DNA of 64,000 nt from Gammaproteobacteria bacterium (lineage in GTDB: Bacteria > Pseudomonadota > Gammaproteobacteria > Enterobacterales > Neiellaceae). This document shows, in pieces, positions 45,986-56,668 of the stretch (position 1 is its first letter; every line of letters begins with the position of its first letter). The translations under genes and the position numbers were made by a program. The notes under the pieces are model-generated. The model saw only the letters and a list, made by a program, of their open reading frames with translations. It ran no database searches and was not told where the DNA came from. The stretch is from the NCBI GenBank assembly GCA_017425245.1, contig JAFOOX010000053.1, positions 1-64,000 on the forward strand. The letters are read 5' to 3'.

Positions 45986-46375
45986 ATGGTGGATCGCGGG
46001 CGTTTTCAATTGCAGTTGAGCGGTAACCTGCTGGTGTTGACCGCTGCCGGCCGCCTTACTCGGCCGTTGATGGAGCAGCTGATGGCGGATGTTCGCACGC
46101 TGATTGCCCCGTTGGCCGGTACCAGCTGGGGCAGTCTGCTCGATCTGAGCGACTGGGGACCGCTGCAGCCCGATCTGGTGCCACTGGTGCAAGAGTTGAA
46201 CCGCTGGTGCTGTGATCAGGGCATGGCTGCCGAAGCGGTGGTGATCAGTGGCGCGCTGCCCCATGCCGCATCCTGGCGTGACGGCGATGCGGAACGGGCG
46301 CCGACACGCTATTTTCATACGCAGAGTGACGCTCGCAACTGGCTGGCCAGCCAGCAGATCGGCGTTGGCGGGTAA
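45986..46375 (+). CDS. Small STAS-like protein, function unknown
   Basis: 129 aa without signal peptide. Alternating strands and helices (FQLQLSGNLLVLTAAGRLTRPLMEQLMADVRTLI, SLLDLSDWGPLQPDLVPLVQELNRWC) resemble single STAS/SpoIIAA-like domains of the kind encoded alone near signalling genes. ATG 45986 follows AGGAGA by 5 nt; the longer frame upstream has no site. No partner kinase or transporter is adjacent. Confidence 0.6.
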   Translation: MVDRGRFQLQLSGNLLVLTAAGRLTRPLMEQLMADVRTLIAPLAGTSWGSLLDLSDWGPLQPDLVPLVQELNRWCCDQGMAAEAVVISGALPHAASWRDGDAERAPTRYFHTQSDARNWLASQQIGVGG

Positions 46376-46492
46376 CGTAATACCCGGTAACAACCGCATC
46401 CGCAGCACTGTCGGTTTTTCCCTTGGGATGGGGGGCTCGCCTTGGCTACCATGGCCGACGGTGGAACTACTCAACTCCAGAGCATAATCACA

Positions 46493-48556
46493 ATGACCAA
46501 GCATCTGTTTAAACCAGCGTTGCTGGCGCTGGCCGTTAGTCTTGTCGCTGCCTGCGGCCAGGCTGACAAGAACGAAGTACCGCAGGCGGTAGCCAGTCAA
46601 CAGCAGTTGGCGTCCGGCGTCGAGACGGCCAATTTTGATGCGGCAGTGGCTCACAGCCATGACTTTTACCATAGCGTCAACGGCACCTGGCTGGCCAAAA
46701 CGCCGATCCCGGCCGACAAGTCCAACTACGGTGCCTTCAGCCAGCTGGCGGACGAAGCCGAGCTGAATCTCAAGGCCATTCTTGAGGAGGCGGCGGCCGC
46801 CAAGGCCGAGCCGGGTTCGGAGCAGGCCAAACTGGCAGCCTTCTGGACCGCCTACATGGATGAAGCCGCAATCGAGGCGCATGGTTTGGCCCCCCTCAAA
46901 TCGCAGCTGGATGCCATTGCCGCGGCCACGACTCATGACGCGCTGGCGGCGGTGATGGGCCAGCTGCTGACCGACGGCGTTGAAATGCCGTGGATGTACT
47001 ACGTCAACAACGACGCCAAGAAGTCGGATCAATACGCGGTCTATCTCTATCAGGCGGGCCTCGGGCTGCCGGATCGTGATTACTACCTGGCGGACAACCC
47101 CAAGTTCGTGGCCCTGCGCGGCGAGTACAAAGCCTTCATCGCCGATTACCTCGGCATGGCCGAGGTTGCCGATAGTGCCAAGGTTGCCGAAGCGGTCTAC
47201 GCCATTGAAGCGAAGCTGGCCGAAGCACAGTGGAGCCGGGTTGATTCCCGCGATGCGGACAAGACCTACAATGCCAAGTCGGCCGCCGACATGGTCACCT
47301 TGCTTGATGGCTTCTCATGGCAGGCCTTTGCCGGCACCTCCGGGTTGGCCAAATCTGACAAGCTGATCGTGGCTCAGCCCAGCTACCTGGAAGCCTTTGG
47401 CAACTTCTTTACCGCAGTGCCGGTCGCCGATTGGCAGGCCTACCTGCAGCTGCGCTTGCTCTCCAACTACGCCGGTTACCTGCCCAAGTCATTTGATGAA
47501 CGCCACTTTGCCTTCTTCGGCAAGGCGTTGCGTGGTGTTGAAGAGCAGCCGGCACGTTGGAAACGGGCGGTTGCCGCTGCCGATCAGCAGGTCGGCGAGC
47601 TGCTTGGCAAGATCTATGTTGAACGCCATTTCCAGCCGGAAGCCAAGGCCCGGATGGAGCAGCTGGTGGCCAACTTGATCAAGGCCTATGAGATCAGTAT
47701 CAACGAGCTGGAGTGGATGAGCGCCGAGACCAAGGTCAAGGCCCAGCAGAAGTTGGCCAAGTTCACCCCCAAGATCGGCTACCCGAGCAAGTGGAAGGAT
47801 TATTCGGCCCTTGAGATCAAAGCGGACGATCTGGCCGGTAACTATCGCCGTGCTGCGAATTGGGAATATGCGCGCATGCTGGCCAAGCTGGGTCAGCCGA
47901 TCGATCGTAGCGAGTGGTTTATGACGCCGCAGACGGTCAATGCGTACTATAGCCCGACCGGTAACGAGATTGTGTTTCCGGCCGCCATCTTGCAGCCGCC
48001 TTTCTTCAATGTTGATGCCGATGACGCGGTGAACTACGGCGCTATTGGCGCAGTCATCGGTCACGAGATCAGCCATGGTTTCGATGATCAAGGCAGCAAA
48101 TACGATGGTGACGGAAATCTCAGTAACTGGTGGACCGATGCCGATCTCAGCGCTTTCGACGCTCGGGGCAAGCAGCTGGTGGAACAGTACAACCAGTACA
48201 GCCCGCTGCCGGGCATGCATGTTAACGGTGAACTCACATTGGGTGAGAACATTGCAGATCTCGGTGGGCTTACCGTAGCTCTCGAGGCTTATCGGCTGTC
48301 GCTGGCCGGCGGTGAGGCGCCGGTCATTGACGGTATGACCGGAACCCAGCGCTTTTTCTATGGCTGGTCGCAGGTGTGGCGCCGTAACTACCGTGAAGAA
48401 GATCTGCGCAGTCGCTTGGTTGTTGGCCCACATTCACCTAACCAATACCGGGTGATCGGCATCGTCGCCAATATGCCAGAATACTATGAGGCCTTTGGTG
48501 TGAAGGAGGGCGATGCCATGTATATCGCCCCCGAGAAACGGGTCAAAATTTGGTAA
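46493..48556 (+). CDS. M13 family zinc metallopeptidase, lipoprotein
   Basis: 687 aa, neprilysin/PepO-like. Lipoprotein signal with lipobox LVAAC (Cys about 19). N-terminal M13 domain starts with DFYHSVNGTWLAKTPIP. The catalytic site is HEISH (His524), with VNAYYSPTGNEIVFPAAILQPPFF before it and ENIADLGGLTVALEAY supplying the third zinc ligand. C-terminal RVIGIVANMPEYYEAFGVKEGDAMY is typical. It probably degrades peptides in the periplasm. Confidence 0.94.
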   Translation: MTKHLFKPALLALAVSLVAACGQADKNEVPQAVASQQQLASGVETANFDAAVAHSHDFYHSVNGTWLAKTPIPADKSNYGAFSQLADEAELNLKAILEEAAAAKAEPGSEQAKLAAFWTAYMDEAAIEAHGLAPLKSQLDAIAAATTHDALAAVMGQLLTDGVEMPWMYYVNNDAKKSDQYAVYLYQAGLGLPDRDYYLADNPKFVALRGEYKAFIADYLGMAEVADSAKVAEAVYAIEAKLAEAQWSRVDSRDADKTYNAKSAADMVTLLDGFSWQAFAGTSGLAKSDKLIVAQPSYLEAFGNFFTAVPVADWQAYLQLRLLSNYAGYLPKSFDERHFAFFGKALRGVEEQPARWKRAVAAADQQVGELLGKIYVERHFQPEAKARMEQLVANLIKAYEISINELEWMSAETKVKAQQKLAKFTPKIGYPSKWKDYSALEIKADDLAGNYRRAANWEYARMLAKLGQPIDRSEWFMTPQTVNAYYSPTGNEIVFPAAILQPPFFNVDADDAVNYGAIGAVIGHEISHGFDDQGSKYDGDGNLSNWWTDADLSAFDARGKQLVEQYNQYSPLPGMHVNGELTLGENIADLGGLTVALEAYRLSLAGGEAPVIDGMTGTQRFFYGWSQVWRRNYREEDLRSRLVVGPHSPNQYRVIGIVANMPEYYEAFGVKEGDAMYIAPEKRVKIW

Positions 48557-48576
48557 CCTGCCGTTGAGGCCAATAA

Positions 48577-48600
48577 CGGGCGCTGCGGCGCCCGTTTTTT
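48577..48600 (+). terminator. Terminator after the M13 peptidase gene
   Basis: CGGGCGC (48577-48583), short loop, GCGCCCG (48588-48594) and six T residues. Confidence 0.88.
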
Positions 48601-48640
48601 CACCTCGTGAAAGGGACCACAGCACGAGGATGTGAGGGTG

Positions 48641-49300
48641 ATGATGAAAGCCTTATGGATGCTGGTCTTGTCCAGCTTGCTTATGGCCTGTTCCACCTCG
48701 GATCGGGTGATCGCCAGTGCGCGGGGCGACGCCAGTTATCTGGCCGTTGACGAAGTGCCGCTGGAGGTAACTGCGGCCAGCCGCGATGGCCGTTATCTTT
48801 ATGTCTGTTTGCTGGCGACCAACCCTGATGGTTGGAGCCATGCTTACACCATTCGCAGCACTGCGACGGGCGAAGGGCTTGCGGCCAGCGATGCCGATCT
48901 GATGCCGGTGGTTAAAGTCGAGCGTCTCTTTTCGGGTTGCCATCGCGAAGGTGCGGTGGTACCGGTATTAACCGTCGATCGAGAGGCTGATGCACAGCTG
49001 GCTGGCGGCTTGGAGGATGGGCTCTTTGTCGTCGACAGCGACGGGCAGTGGGGGCTTATCTATCTATCGACCCTCATGACGGTCAGCCACCATGACCGAT
49101 ATGCCATTGATCTGAGTGGCAGCGCTATCTACCGACAGTATGTTAACGGTCGGCCCTATATGTGGTTGCTGGTGCCGGTGGCGACTGCACTGGATGCTGC
49201 CGCTGTAATGACCATGGGCATGGTCGCCATCGCCTGCAGTGACGAGCTGTGTGAGCAGGCGCTTGATGGTGCGCTGGAGCCGCTGACCAGGGGCCAGTAG
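48641..49300 (+). CDS. Lipoprotein of unknown function
   Basis: 219 aa. Lipoprotein signal MMKALWMLVLSSLLMAC with the Cys followed by S-T. The rest is unrecognised and mixed beta/alpha, with a Cys pair late in the protein (IACSDELC) and a hydrophobic segment (MWLLVPVATALDAAAVMTMGMVAIA) that could be a helix. ATG 48641 or 48644 both fit; GAGGG lies just upstream. It is monocistronic behind a terminator. Confidence 0.7.
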   Translation: MMKALWMLVLSSLLMACSTSDRVIASARGDASYLAVDEVPLEVTAASRDGRYLYVCLLATNPDGWSHAYTIRSTATGEGLAASDADLMPVVKVERLFSGCHREGAVVPVLTVDREADAQLAGGLEDGLFVVDSDGQWGLIYLSTLMTVSHHDRYAIDLSGSAIYRQYVNGRPYMWLLVPVATALDAAAVMTMGMVAIACSDELCEQALDGALEPLTRGQ

Positions 49301-49319
49301 CCCCCGGCCTGGTTCAGGC

Positions 49320-50327
49320 TTACAGCAGATGGATTTTGATGTCGTCGTCTTTGCGATCCAGATAGTGGATCGACTGAATACGACGGATGGTGCGTGATTT
49401 GCCGCGTACCAGCAAGGTTTCGGTTTCGGCGATATTGCCGTTGCGCCGCACCCCGTGCAGCAGGTCACCCTTGGTGATGCCGGTGGCGGAGAAGATGACG
49501 TTGTCGTTCTTGACCATCCGCTCCAGCGGCAGAATGTCACGCACATCCAGCCCTAACTCCTGACAGCGCGCGATCTCAATCTCACCCGCGGCCAGATTCT
49601 CGGGGCTGTCGCCCTTGGCCAGATGGCGCGGGATCAGCCGCCCCTGCATATCGCCGCCCAGTGAGCGCACCACGGCGGCCGAGATCACCCCTTCCGGGGC
49701 ACCACCGATGCAGTACATCACATCTACTTCGTGGTCGGGCATGCAGGCCAGTACCGAGGCGGCCACATCGCCATCGGGAATGGCAAATACCCGCACCCCA
49801 AGCTGCTGCATGGCGCGGATCATCGCTTCGTGGCGCGGCTTGGCCAGAGTAATGACGGTCAGCTGCGACAGCGTTTTGCCGCAGGCGCGGGCAATTGCGT
49901 GGAGATTGGCGGTCAGCGGCAGCGACAGATCGATGGCGCCGCGGGCAGCCGGGCCGACCACCAGCTTCTCCATATACATGTCGGGGGCTTTGAGAAAGGT
50001 GCCCTTGTCGCCAACGGCCATAACGGCAATAGCGTTGTTCTGGCCCATGGCGGTCATGCGGGTGCCGTCGATCGGGTCAACCGCGATATCGACCGCATCG
50101 CCGCCGGTGCCAACCTTCTCGCCGATGTAGAGCATGGGCGCTTCATCGATTTCGCCTTCACCAATGACGATTTCACCGCTGATGGCGGTGCGGCTCAGCA
50201 TGGTGCGCATCACTGCCACGGCGGCATCGTCGGCGGCAATCTTGTCGCCGCGGCCAAGCCACTTGTAGCCGGCCAGTGCGGCCGCTTCGGTGACGCGGGA
50301 AAATTCGATGGCAAGTTCACTTCTCAT
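49320..50327 (-). CDS. glpX: Fructose-1,6-bisphosphatase class II
   Basis: 335 aa, GlpX. Metal-dependent hydrolysis of fructose 1,6-bisphosphate in gluconeogenesis. Motifs: GEIVIGEGEIDEAPMLYIGE, the metal site DPIDGTRM, and GGAPEGVISAAVVRSLGGDMQGRL. Normal length. No glpFK is adjacent, so it is not in the glycerol operon arrangement of E. coli. Confidence 0.95.
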   Translation of the reverse strand: MRSELAIEFSRVTEAAALAGYKWLGRGDKIAADDAAVAVMRTMLSRTAISGEIVIGEGEIDEAPMLYIGEKVGTGGDAVDIAVDPIDGTRMTAMGQNNAIAVMAVGDKGTFLKAPDMYMEKLVVGPAARGAIDLSLPLTANLHAIARACGKTLSQLTVITLAKPRHEAMIRAMQQLGVRVFAIPDGDVAASVLACMPDHEVDVMYCIGGAPEGVISAAVVRSLGGDMQGRLIPRHLAKGDSPENLAAGEIEIARCQELGLDVRDILPLERMVKNDNVIFSATGITKGDLLHGVRRNGNIAETETLLVRGKSRTIRRIQSIHYLDRKDDDIKIHLL

Positions 50328-50457
50328 AGGATGCTCGTAGTTGCAGCGACGAAGGACGAGGAATCTGGCGCGCGGATCCTAAAGAGCCAGTCCGCAGCTG
50401 TCACCACTTTAGCTGATTTTGCTCAGGGTGCGGGTTGTTCACTATGGTTGACGGCCA

Positions 50458-50946
50458 TCAGTGAGTGGCCACCACCATACCGCGCTGGATGATGATGCGG
50501 TTGGGCAGGCGCGGTACCGGTGTGATCACCCACTCAGTCTGTTCATCACCCGGGGGGCCACCCAGCTCGTAAATGGTCACCTCGCGTGAGCCGATGCTGC
50601 GCGCTGCCTGCTCGCTGGTCATGCACGGCACCACTCGCCAGAAGCGAATCGCCTCTCGAATGGCTGAGCGTTCGCGATCTGTCAGGTTGCGGCAGCGTTC
50701 GGGGCGCTGGTCTACCACCGGATGGCCATCACGCACGGAGGGAGAGGCGGGGGCCAGATCCGGCAGAGGTTCGATCACCGCTGGCTCGCCTGTGGCCAGC
50801 TTGTCTACTGCCACTTTAGTGGAACCGCCGTCGGCGCAGGGGTGGTCCTGAAACTGGTTGTCGTTACAGAGATAAACTTGCTTGGCCGTTGCCAGCGGTG
50901 CCAGCAACAGCAGCGCCACCGTCAGCAGGCGGGCGGTGTTTGCCAT
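50458..50946 (-). CDS. Exported protein with DUF4124-like start
   Basis: 162 aa from ATG 50946. Signal peptide MANTARLLTVALLLLAPLATA is followed by KQVYLCNDNQFQDHPCADGG, the short beta unit with a Cys pair typical of DUF4124 proteins. The remaining part has a second Cys pair (RCRNL, PCMTS) and a Pro-rich middle. Function unknown. No good ribosome site is seen for this start or for the upstream ATG at 50973. It is divergent from acnB. Confidence 0.65.
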   Translation of the reverse strand: MANTARLLTVALLLLAPLATAKQVYLCNDNQFQDHPCADGGSTKVAVDKLATGEPAVIEPLPDLAPASPSVRDGHPVVDQRPERCRNLTDRERSAIREAIRFWRVVPCMTSEQAARSIGSREVTIYELGGPPGDEQTEWVITPVPRLPNRIIIQRGMVVATH

Positions 50947-51109
50947 AAGCGAAGCGTAGGGTCTTATCATCATTTTTTATGGCGGATATGACTGGCACTG
51001 ACAACGACCCCCTTATCATCCCGGTAAGATCGCTATACTCCAACCATTTTGAGCCTAATAATCGAGCCACCGCACTGTTTGAAACAGAGCTGAAGCCAAG
51101 GAGCCTGTC

Positions 51110-53710
51110 GTGTTAGAAGCCTATCGCGCCCATGTTGCCGAACGTGCCGCCCAGGGCATCCCGCCCAAGCCGCTGACTGCCGACCAGGTCTCGGCCCTGG
51201 TTAACCTGCTCAAGAATCCGCCTGCGGGTGAAGAGCGTGCCCTCGTTGAGCTGCTGGAGAACCGCGTGCCGCCAGGCGTGGATGAAGCGGCTTACGTCAA
51301 GGCGGCCTTTCTGGCTGCGGTGGCCAAGGGCGAAGCGAGTTCACCCTTGGTGAGCCAGGTGCATGCGGTGGAGCTGCTCGGCACCATGCAGGGCGGGTAC
51401 AACATTGCCCCGCTGATTGAGCTGCTCGACCACGCCGAGCTGGCGCCGGTCGCAGCCAAAGCGCTGTCTACCACTCTGCTGTTGTTTGATGCCTTCCATG
51501 ATGTGGCCGAAAAAGCCAAGGCTGGTAATACCCACGCCCAAGATCTGATCCAGTCGTGGGCCGATGCCGAGTGGTTTACCGGCAAGCCGGTGCTGGCGGA
51601 CAAGATCACCCTGACGGTGTTCAAGGTAACGGGTGAAACCAACACCGACGATCTCAGCCCGGCCCAAGACGCGTGGAGCCGCCCGGATATTCCGTTGCAT
51701 GCGCTGGCCATGTTGAAGAACGCGCGTGATGGCATCACCCCGGATGAACCGGGCCAGATTGGCCCGTTTAAGCAGATCGATGCACTCAAGGCCAAGGGCT
51801 TCCCGCTGGCCTATGTCGGTGATGTGGTCGGTACCGGGTCGTCGCGCAAATCGGCCACCAACTCGGTGCTGTGGCTGATGGGTGATGACATCCCCTATGT
51901 GCCCAACAAGCGTGGCGGTGGCATCTGTATCGGCAGCAAGATCGCGCCGATCTTCTTCAACACCATGGAAGACTCGGGCGCCTTGCCGATCGAGTGCGAC
52001 GTCAATGGTCTGGCCATGGGTGACGTAATCGACATCTATCCTCATGCTGGCAAGATCTGCCGCCATGGCTCGGATGAGGTGATCAGCACCTTCGAATTCA
52101 AGACCGAGGTGCTGCTTGACGAAGTGCGGGCCGGTGGCCGCATCCCGCTGATCGTTGGCCGTGGTCTGACCGACAAGGCGCGCGAGTTTCTCGGCCTGCC
52201 GGCTTCGACGGTGTTCCAGCGCCCGGCCACGGTGGCCGATAGCGGCAAGGGTTACACCCTGGCCCAGAAGATGGTGGGCAAGGCTTGTGGCGTAACCGGC
52301 ATTCGTCCGGGTCAGTACTGCGAGCCGAAGATGACCACGGTCGGTTCCCAGGACACCACCGGGCCCATGACCCGCGATGAGCTTAAGGATCTCGCCTGTC
52401 TCGGCTTCTCGGCCGATCTGGTGATGCAGTCCTTCTGTCACACTGCCGCTTACCCCAAGCCGGTTGACGTCCAGACTCACCACACCTTGCCGGATTTCAT
52501 CATGAACCGTGGCGGCGTGTCGCTGCGCCCCGGTGATGGCATCATCCACAGCTGGCTCAACCGCATGCTGCTGCCCGACACCGTCGGCACCGGCGGTGAC
52601 AGCCACACCCGCTTCCCGATCGGCATCAGCTTCCCGGCCGGCTCCGGTTTGGTGGCCTTTGCCGCCGCTACTGGCGTCATGCCGCTGGATATGCCGGAAT
52701 CGGTGCTGGTGCGCTTCTCCGGCAAGCTGCAGCCGGGCATCACCCTGCGTGATCTGGTCCATGCCATTCCGTACTACGCCATCCAGCAGGGGCTGCTGAC
52801 GGTTGAGAAGAAGGGCAAGAAGAACATCTTCTCCGGCCGCATCCTTGAGATCGAGGGGCTGGAAACCCTGACCGCCGAGCAGGCGTTCGAGCTTTCCGAT
52901 GCTTCAGCCGAGCGTTCTGCTGCGGGCTGCACCATCAAGCTGTCGCAAGAGTCGGTGGCTGAGTACCTGCAGTCCAACATCGTGCTGCTCAAGTGGATGA
53001 TCGCTGAAGGTTATGGCGACCGCCGCACCCTGGAGCGTCGCGTCAACGCCATGAACGCCTGGCTGGCCCAGCCGCAGCTGATGAGTGCCGATGCCGACGC
53101 CGAATACGCCGCAGTCATCGACATCAACATGGACGACATCAAGGAGCCGGTGGTCTGCTGCCCCAATGATCCGGACGATGCCAAGCTGCTCTCCCAGGTG
53201 GCCGGCGACAAGATCGACGAGGTGTTCATCGGTTCCTGTATGACCAACATTGGCCACTTCCGCGCCGCCGGCAAGCTGCTGGATCAGTACAAAGGGCAGA
53301 TCCCGACTCAGCTGTGGATCGCGCCGCCAACCAAGATGGATGCCGCCCAGCTAACCGAAGAGGGCTACTACGGCATCTATGGCAAGTCGGGGGCGCGTAT
53401 CGAGATCCCCGGTTGTTCGCTGTGTATGGGCAACCAGGCGCGGGTCAAGGATGGGGCAACGGTGGTTTCCACCTCCACCCGCAACTTCCCCAACCGCATG
53501 GGCAAAGACACCAATGTCTATTTGGCCTCGGCTGAACTGTCAGCAGTGTGCGCCATTCTAGGCAAGCTGCCGACTCCGGCTGAATACGCCGAGTATGCCC
53601 GCAAGATCGACGCTGGTGCGGCGGACAGCTATCGCTATATGAACTTCCACCAGATGGCGGACTACACCGCCAAGGCGGATACGGTGATCTTCCAAACCGC
53701 TGATCTGTAA
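51110..53710 (+). CDS. acnB: Aconitate hydratase B
   Basis: 866 aa, the main TCA-cycle aconitase (citrate to isocitrate), with a 4Fe-4S cluster. The N-terminal HEAT-like domain specific to AcnB (about 1-155) is followed by the swivel domain and the catalytic domains. Cluster cysteines lie in MQSFCHTAA and in [11 protein letters not shown]. The start is GTG 51110, with AAGGAG 7 nt upstream, matching the family N-terminus [14 protein letters not shown]. Confidence 0.98.
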   Translation: MLEAYRAHVAERAAQGIPPKPLTADQVSALVNLLKNPPAGEERALVELLENRVPPGVDEAAYVKAAFLAAVAKGEASSPLVSQVHAVELLGTMQGGYNIAPLIELLDHAELAPVAAKALSTTLLLFDAFHDVAEKAKAGNTHAQDLIQSWADAEWFTGKPVLADKITLTVFKVTGETNTDDLSPAQDAWSRPDIPLHALAMLKNARDGITPDEPGQIGPFKQIDALKAKGFPLAYVGDVVGTGSSRKSATNSVLWLMGDDIPYVPNKRGGGICIGSKIAPIFFNTMEDSGALPIECDVNGLAMGDVIDIYPHAGKICRHGSDEVISTFEFKTEVLLDEVRAGGRIPLIVGRGLTDKAREFLGLPASTVFQRPATVADSGKGYTLAQKMVGKACGVTGIRPGQYCEPKMTTVGSQDTTGPMTRDELKDLACLGFSADLVMQSFCHTAAYPKPVDVQTHHTLPDFIMNRGGVSLRPGDGIIHSWLNRMLLPDTVGTGGDSHTRFPIGISFPAGSGLVAFAAATGVMPLDMPESVLVRFSGKLQPGITLRDLVHAIPYYAIQQGLLTVEKKGKKNIFSGRILEIEGLETLTAEQAFELSDASAERSAAGCTIKLSQESVAEYLQSNIVLLKWMIAEGYGDRRTLERRVNAMNAWLAQPQLMSADADAEYAAVIDINMDDIKEPVVCCPNDPDDAKLLSQVAGDKIDEVFIGSCMTNIGHFRAAGKLLDQYKGQIPTQLWIAPPTKMDAAQLTEEGYYGIYGKSGARIEIPGCSLCMGNQARVKDGATVVSTSTRNFPNRMGKDTNVYLASAELSAVCAILGKLPTPAEYAEYARKIDAGAADSYRYMNFHQMADYTAKADTVIFQTADL

Positions 53711-53727
53711 CCACGGTATCCATCCAG

Positions 53728-53752
53728 AAGCCCCGCTCCGGCGGGGCTTTTT
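53728..53752 (+). terminator. Terminator after acnB
   Basis: AAGCCCCGC, loop TCCG, GCGGGGCTT, then a T run, 18 nt after the acnB stop. Confidence 0.92.
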
Positions 53753-53854
53753 CGTTTCTGGTCACACAGTTGTAAAGGAATACCGACCAGCGGAAGGCTG
53801 TTCTTTGGCGGTTGCCGCGCTACAATCAGGCTGTCGTTGACTTTTTGAGCAGGC

Positions 53855-55519
53855 ATGAAGAAACCGCAGCCGGACTCACTACAGCCATCGCCTGACTGGG
53901 CGCTGGAGCCATTGCGCGACGTACCCAAGGTGACGCCACTAACGCCCCTTGCCCGCGCCGAGCCGCTAGCCGTCGATGCCCCGCCAGTTGTAGCGCCAAC
54001 GCGGCCAACGCGGGTTCCGGTAGAAAGTGCCAACGATAGTCATCATCCCGCAGCGCCAGTGGAAACGGTCAAAACAGAGGCCACAGCGACCATTATTGGC
54101 AGCCGTGGTCAGCCGTTGACCACCAGTCCAAGCGGCAGCGCTGATCTTTGGTCCTCGTTTGCCGCTGAGCTGGAGCGGGTAACGGGCGGCAGCGCGGCGG
54201 TGGATGCGCCTGCTGTGCTTTCCTCGTCGCCAGAGCCAGCCGCTGTTACGTCGCCGCCTGCTGAACTGCCCGATATTCCGCTGTTTGACGCTGAGGCGCC
54301 GGTCGAAACGTCCCGCGTGACCTCATCCTTGCATCTGGATCTCGAACACCTGGCGTTGGAAGCGGAAGCCGTGGCCGCTGCGGTCCCTCCGCCACCGGTC
54401 AATGTTGCTGATACGCCGCCGCCAGCGGTGCGTGATGACTGGGCGATAGAAGCACTGCCGGAAGAGGAGCAGTGGCGCCGGACTGAGGCGCCGGAGCCGT
54501 CAGGCAACAACATTTCTGAACGTCAGGCGTTTGATCAGATGGCGATGGCAGTTGACGTGGTACCGAGTCGTCAGCGTCCGCAGCGGCGTACCGGGCCTGC
54601 GCGTGAGCCGATGCTTTACCCCTTTGAATTCGTCGGCAGTGGTGTTGATTACGCCAAAATCTGGCTGCCTAACCTGTTGCTGACGCTGATTACCCTGGGA
54701 TTGTGGTCACCTTGGGCCAAGGTACGGGGTGAGCAGTATCTGCATGGCGCCACCCGGCTGGCAGGGGCCAGCTTTAGTTATCGCGGTTCGCCGTGGGCCA
54801 TTGCCCGTGGCCGCCTGGTGCTGCTGGCATTGGCCGGCGCTGGTGCGGCCTGCTGGTGGTGGCCGGTGGCTGCAGTGCCAGTTGCGCTGGTGATCGTGCC
54901 CTTGCTGCCCCTGCTGTTGCAGTCGGGGCTGCAGTTCCGGCTGGCGGCCAGCAGCTGGCGCAACTGTCATTTCGATTTTGTGGGCAGCTACGGTAAAGCC
55001 TTTCAGACCTTTTACGGCAGCTTGCTGGTGACCCTGCTCAGCGGTGGTTTGGCGTTGCCGCTGGCCTACTGCTGGCTGGCCCGCTATGCCATCAACCATG
55101 CGTCCCTTGGCGGCGATATCTTCCGCTGCCACCTGCGCCTATCCAGCCTCTACTGGCTGGCCGGTAAAGTGGCCCTGTTGGTTGGCTTTGGTCTGGCGGC
55201 CATTGCCGGAGTGGCGCTGCTCTTTCCCCATCAGGCGCCGTGGTTGCTGCTGCCGTTGGCGCTACAGGCCTACACCCTGTGGCGTTCCGGCAGCCGTAAC
55301 CTGCTGTTTAATCAGAGCTCACTGGATGATGCGCGGCTGGTCAGCAGCGTCACCAGTGCCAGCCTGCTGCTGCTCTATCTCAGCAACCTATTCATGCTGG
55401 CGGTCACCGGCGGGCTGGCCTGGCCCTGGGTGGCGGTACGCACCGCCCGCTATTACGCCAGCCGCACCGAAGTGGCAGCCACTGATCTGGATGGCTTTGT
55501 ACTCAGCGGACATCATTGA
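53855..55519 (+). CDS. DUF898 (YjgN-like) membrane protein with disordered N-terminus
   Basis: 554 aa. Residues 1-240 are Pro/Ala/Glu-rich and look disordered (APPVVAPTRPTRVPVE; VAAAVPPPPVNVADTPPP). Residues about 250-545 form the DUF898 region with repeated YPFEFVGSGVDYAKIWLPNLLLTLITLGLWSPWAKVR-type units and several membrane helices. YjgN function is unknown. The long tail is absent from the paralogue at 56669-57700. The start has only weak Shine-Dalgarno context (TGAGCAGGC). First of three genes with an M48 peptidase in the middle. Confidence 0.8.
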   Translation: MKKPQPDSLQPSPDWALEPLRDVPKVTPLTPLARAEPLAVDAPPVVAPTRPTRVPVESANDSHHPAAPVETVKTEATATIIGSRGQPLTTSPSGSADLWSSFAAELERVTGGSAAVDAPAVLSSSPEPAAVTSPPAELPDIPLFDAEAPVETSRVTSSLHLDLEHLALEAEAVAAAVPPPPVNVADTPPPAVRDDWAIEALPEEEQWRRTEAPEPSGNNISERQAFDQMAMAVDVVPSRQRPQRRTGPAREPMLYPFEFVGSGVDYAKIWLPNLLLTLITLGLWSPWAKVRGEQYLHGATRLAGASFSYRGSPWAIARGRLVLLALAGAGAACWWWPVAAVPVALVIVPLLPLLLQSGLQFRLAASSWRNCHFDFVGSYGKAFQTFYGSLLVTLLSGGLALPLAYCWLARYAINHASLGGDIFRCHLRLSSLYWLAGKVALLVGFGLAAIAGVALLFPHQAPWLLLPLALQAYTLWRSGSRNLLFNQSSLDDARLVSSVTSASLLLLYLSNLFMLAVTGGLAWPWVAVRTARYYASRTEVAATDLDGFVLSGHH

Positions 55520-55541
55520 GCGGGACCAGGGGATATCAGGG

Positions 55542-56558
55542 ATGATTCAGGGCTATTACTTTCCTCATGGCAGTTCCCGTCGTTTGCTGGCAAGCATCAC
55601 GGTAGATGACCGCGGTTTTTTGCGTCTGCATGATGAGCAGGGGGCACTACTGGCAGATGGCCGCTGGCAGCAGTTGCAGATCAGCCCGCGTTTGGGCTCC
55701 ACGCCCCGTTTCCTGGATTTCGCTGATGGCAGCCGCTTCGAAACCAGCGACAACGATGCCGTTGATGGTCTGCAGCAATGTTGGCGGCAGGAGCGCGGCT
55801 ACCATCTGTTGCATCGGCTGGAAAGTCACTGGCGACTGGCACTGGCCAGCGTGGTGGTGGTGGCTGTGGTCAGCTGGTGGTTTTTGACCATCGCTTTGCC
55901 CTATGCGGCCTCGCAGGTTGCTTTCGTGCTGCCGGCATCGGCGCTAGATCGAAGCGCTGAGCTCTCCCTATCGGTGATGGAGCGGATCGCGCTCAAACCC
56001 TCAACCCTGGATGAGGCACGCCAGCAGCAGTTACAGGGACTGCTGGTCCGGCTGCTGCCGCAGTCTCCCGCTTATAACTACCGTTTGCTGCTGCGCGACG
56101 GCGGAGCCTTTGGTGCCAACGCCTTTGCTCTGCCGGACGGCACTATTGTCATGACGGATCAGCTGGTTGCCCTCGCCGATGATGATCGCCAGCTTAGCGC
56201 GGTGCTGGCCCATGAGATTGGCCATGTTGAAGCGCGACATAGCCTGCGCCAGGTGTTGCAGGGCTCGGTGATCATGGTGATCGCAGCCGTGATGGCCGGT
56301 GATGCCACCGCCTTTGGCGATCTGGTGGGTGGGGTTCCGACCGCCGTCATGGACGCCAGTTACTCGCGAGATTTTGAGCGCGAGGCGGATCGCTATGCGC
56401 TGACGCTACTGGCCAGTCAGGGCGTCGACAGCGAGCATTTTGCGGTGCTGTTGGAGCGTCTGGCGGCCAGCCATGATCAAGCCGACGACACTGATGTAAA
56501 TTATTTTTCGTCTCACCCGCCGACGGCCGAACGGGTGGCTGCTGCACGGGCGTTTTAG
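55542..56558 (+). CDS. M48-family metallopeptidase, membrane-anchored
   Basis: 338 aa. N-terminal ~95 residues form a small beta-rich domain (GYYFPHGSSRRLLASITVDD), then a membrane helix (about 103-125), then the M48 domain: HEIGHVEARH with zinc ligands His224 and His228, and the downstream ligand in FEREADRYALTLL. This places the active site on the periplasmic side, like BepA/LoiP-type enzymes. The start has GGATATCAGG upstream and lies 22 nt after the DUF898 gene. A partner role with the DUF898 proteins is inferred from position. Confidence 0.85.
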   Translation: MIQGYYFPHGSSRRLLASITVDDRGFLRLHDEQGALLADGRWQQLQISPRLGSTPRFLDFADGSRFETSDNDAVDGLQQCWRQERGYHLLHRLESHWRLALASVVVVAVVSWWFLTIALPYAASQVAFVLPASALDRSAELSLSVMERIALKPSTLDEARQQQLQGLLVRLLPQSPAYNYRLLLRDGGAFGANAFALPDGTIVMTDQLVALADDDRQLSAVLAHEIGHVEARHSLRQVLQGSVIMVIAAVMAGDATAFGDLVGGVPTAVMDASYSRDFEREADRYALTLLASQGVDSEHFAVLLERLAASHDQADDTDVNYFSSHPPTAERVAAARAF

Positions 56559-56668
56559 TCGGCGCTCGTTCACAAATCCATCATATCTGTATGGCCATGG
56601 CCTGAAATACTTATTTACAATGGTCGCGCTCGCATGTGCGGGTTTTCTGTACGCAAAAGGATGTCCCA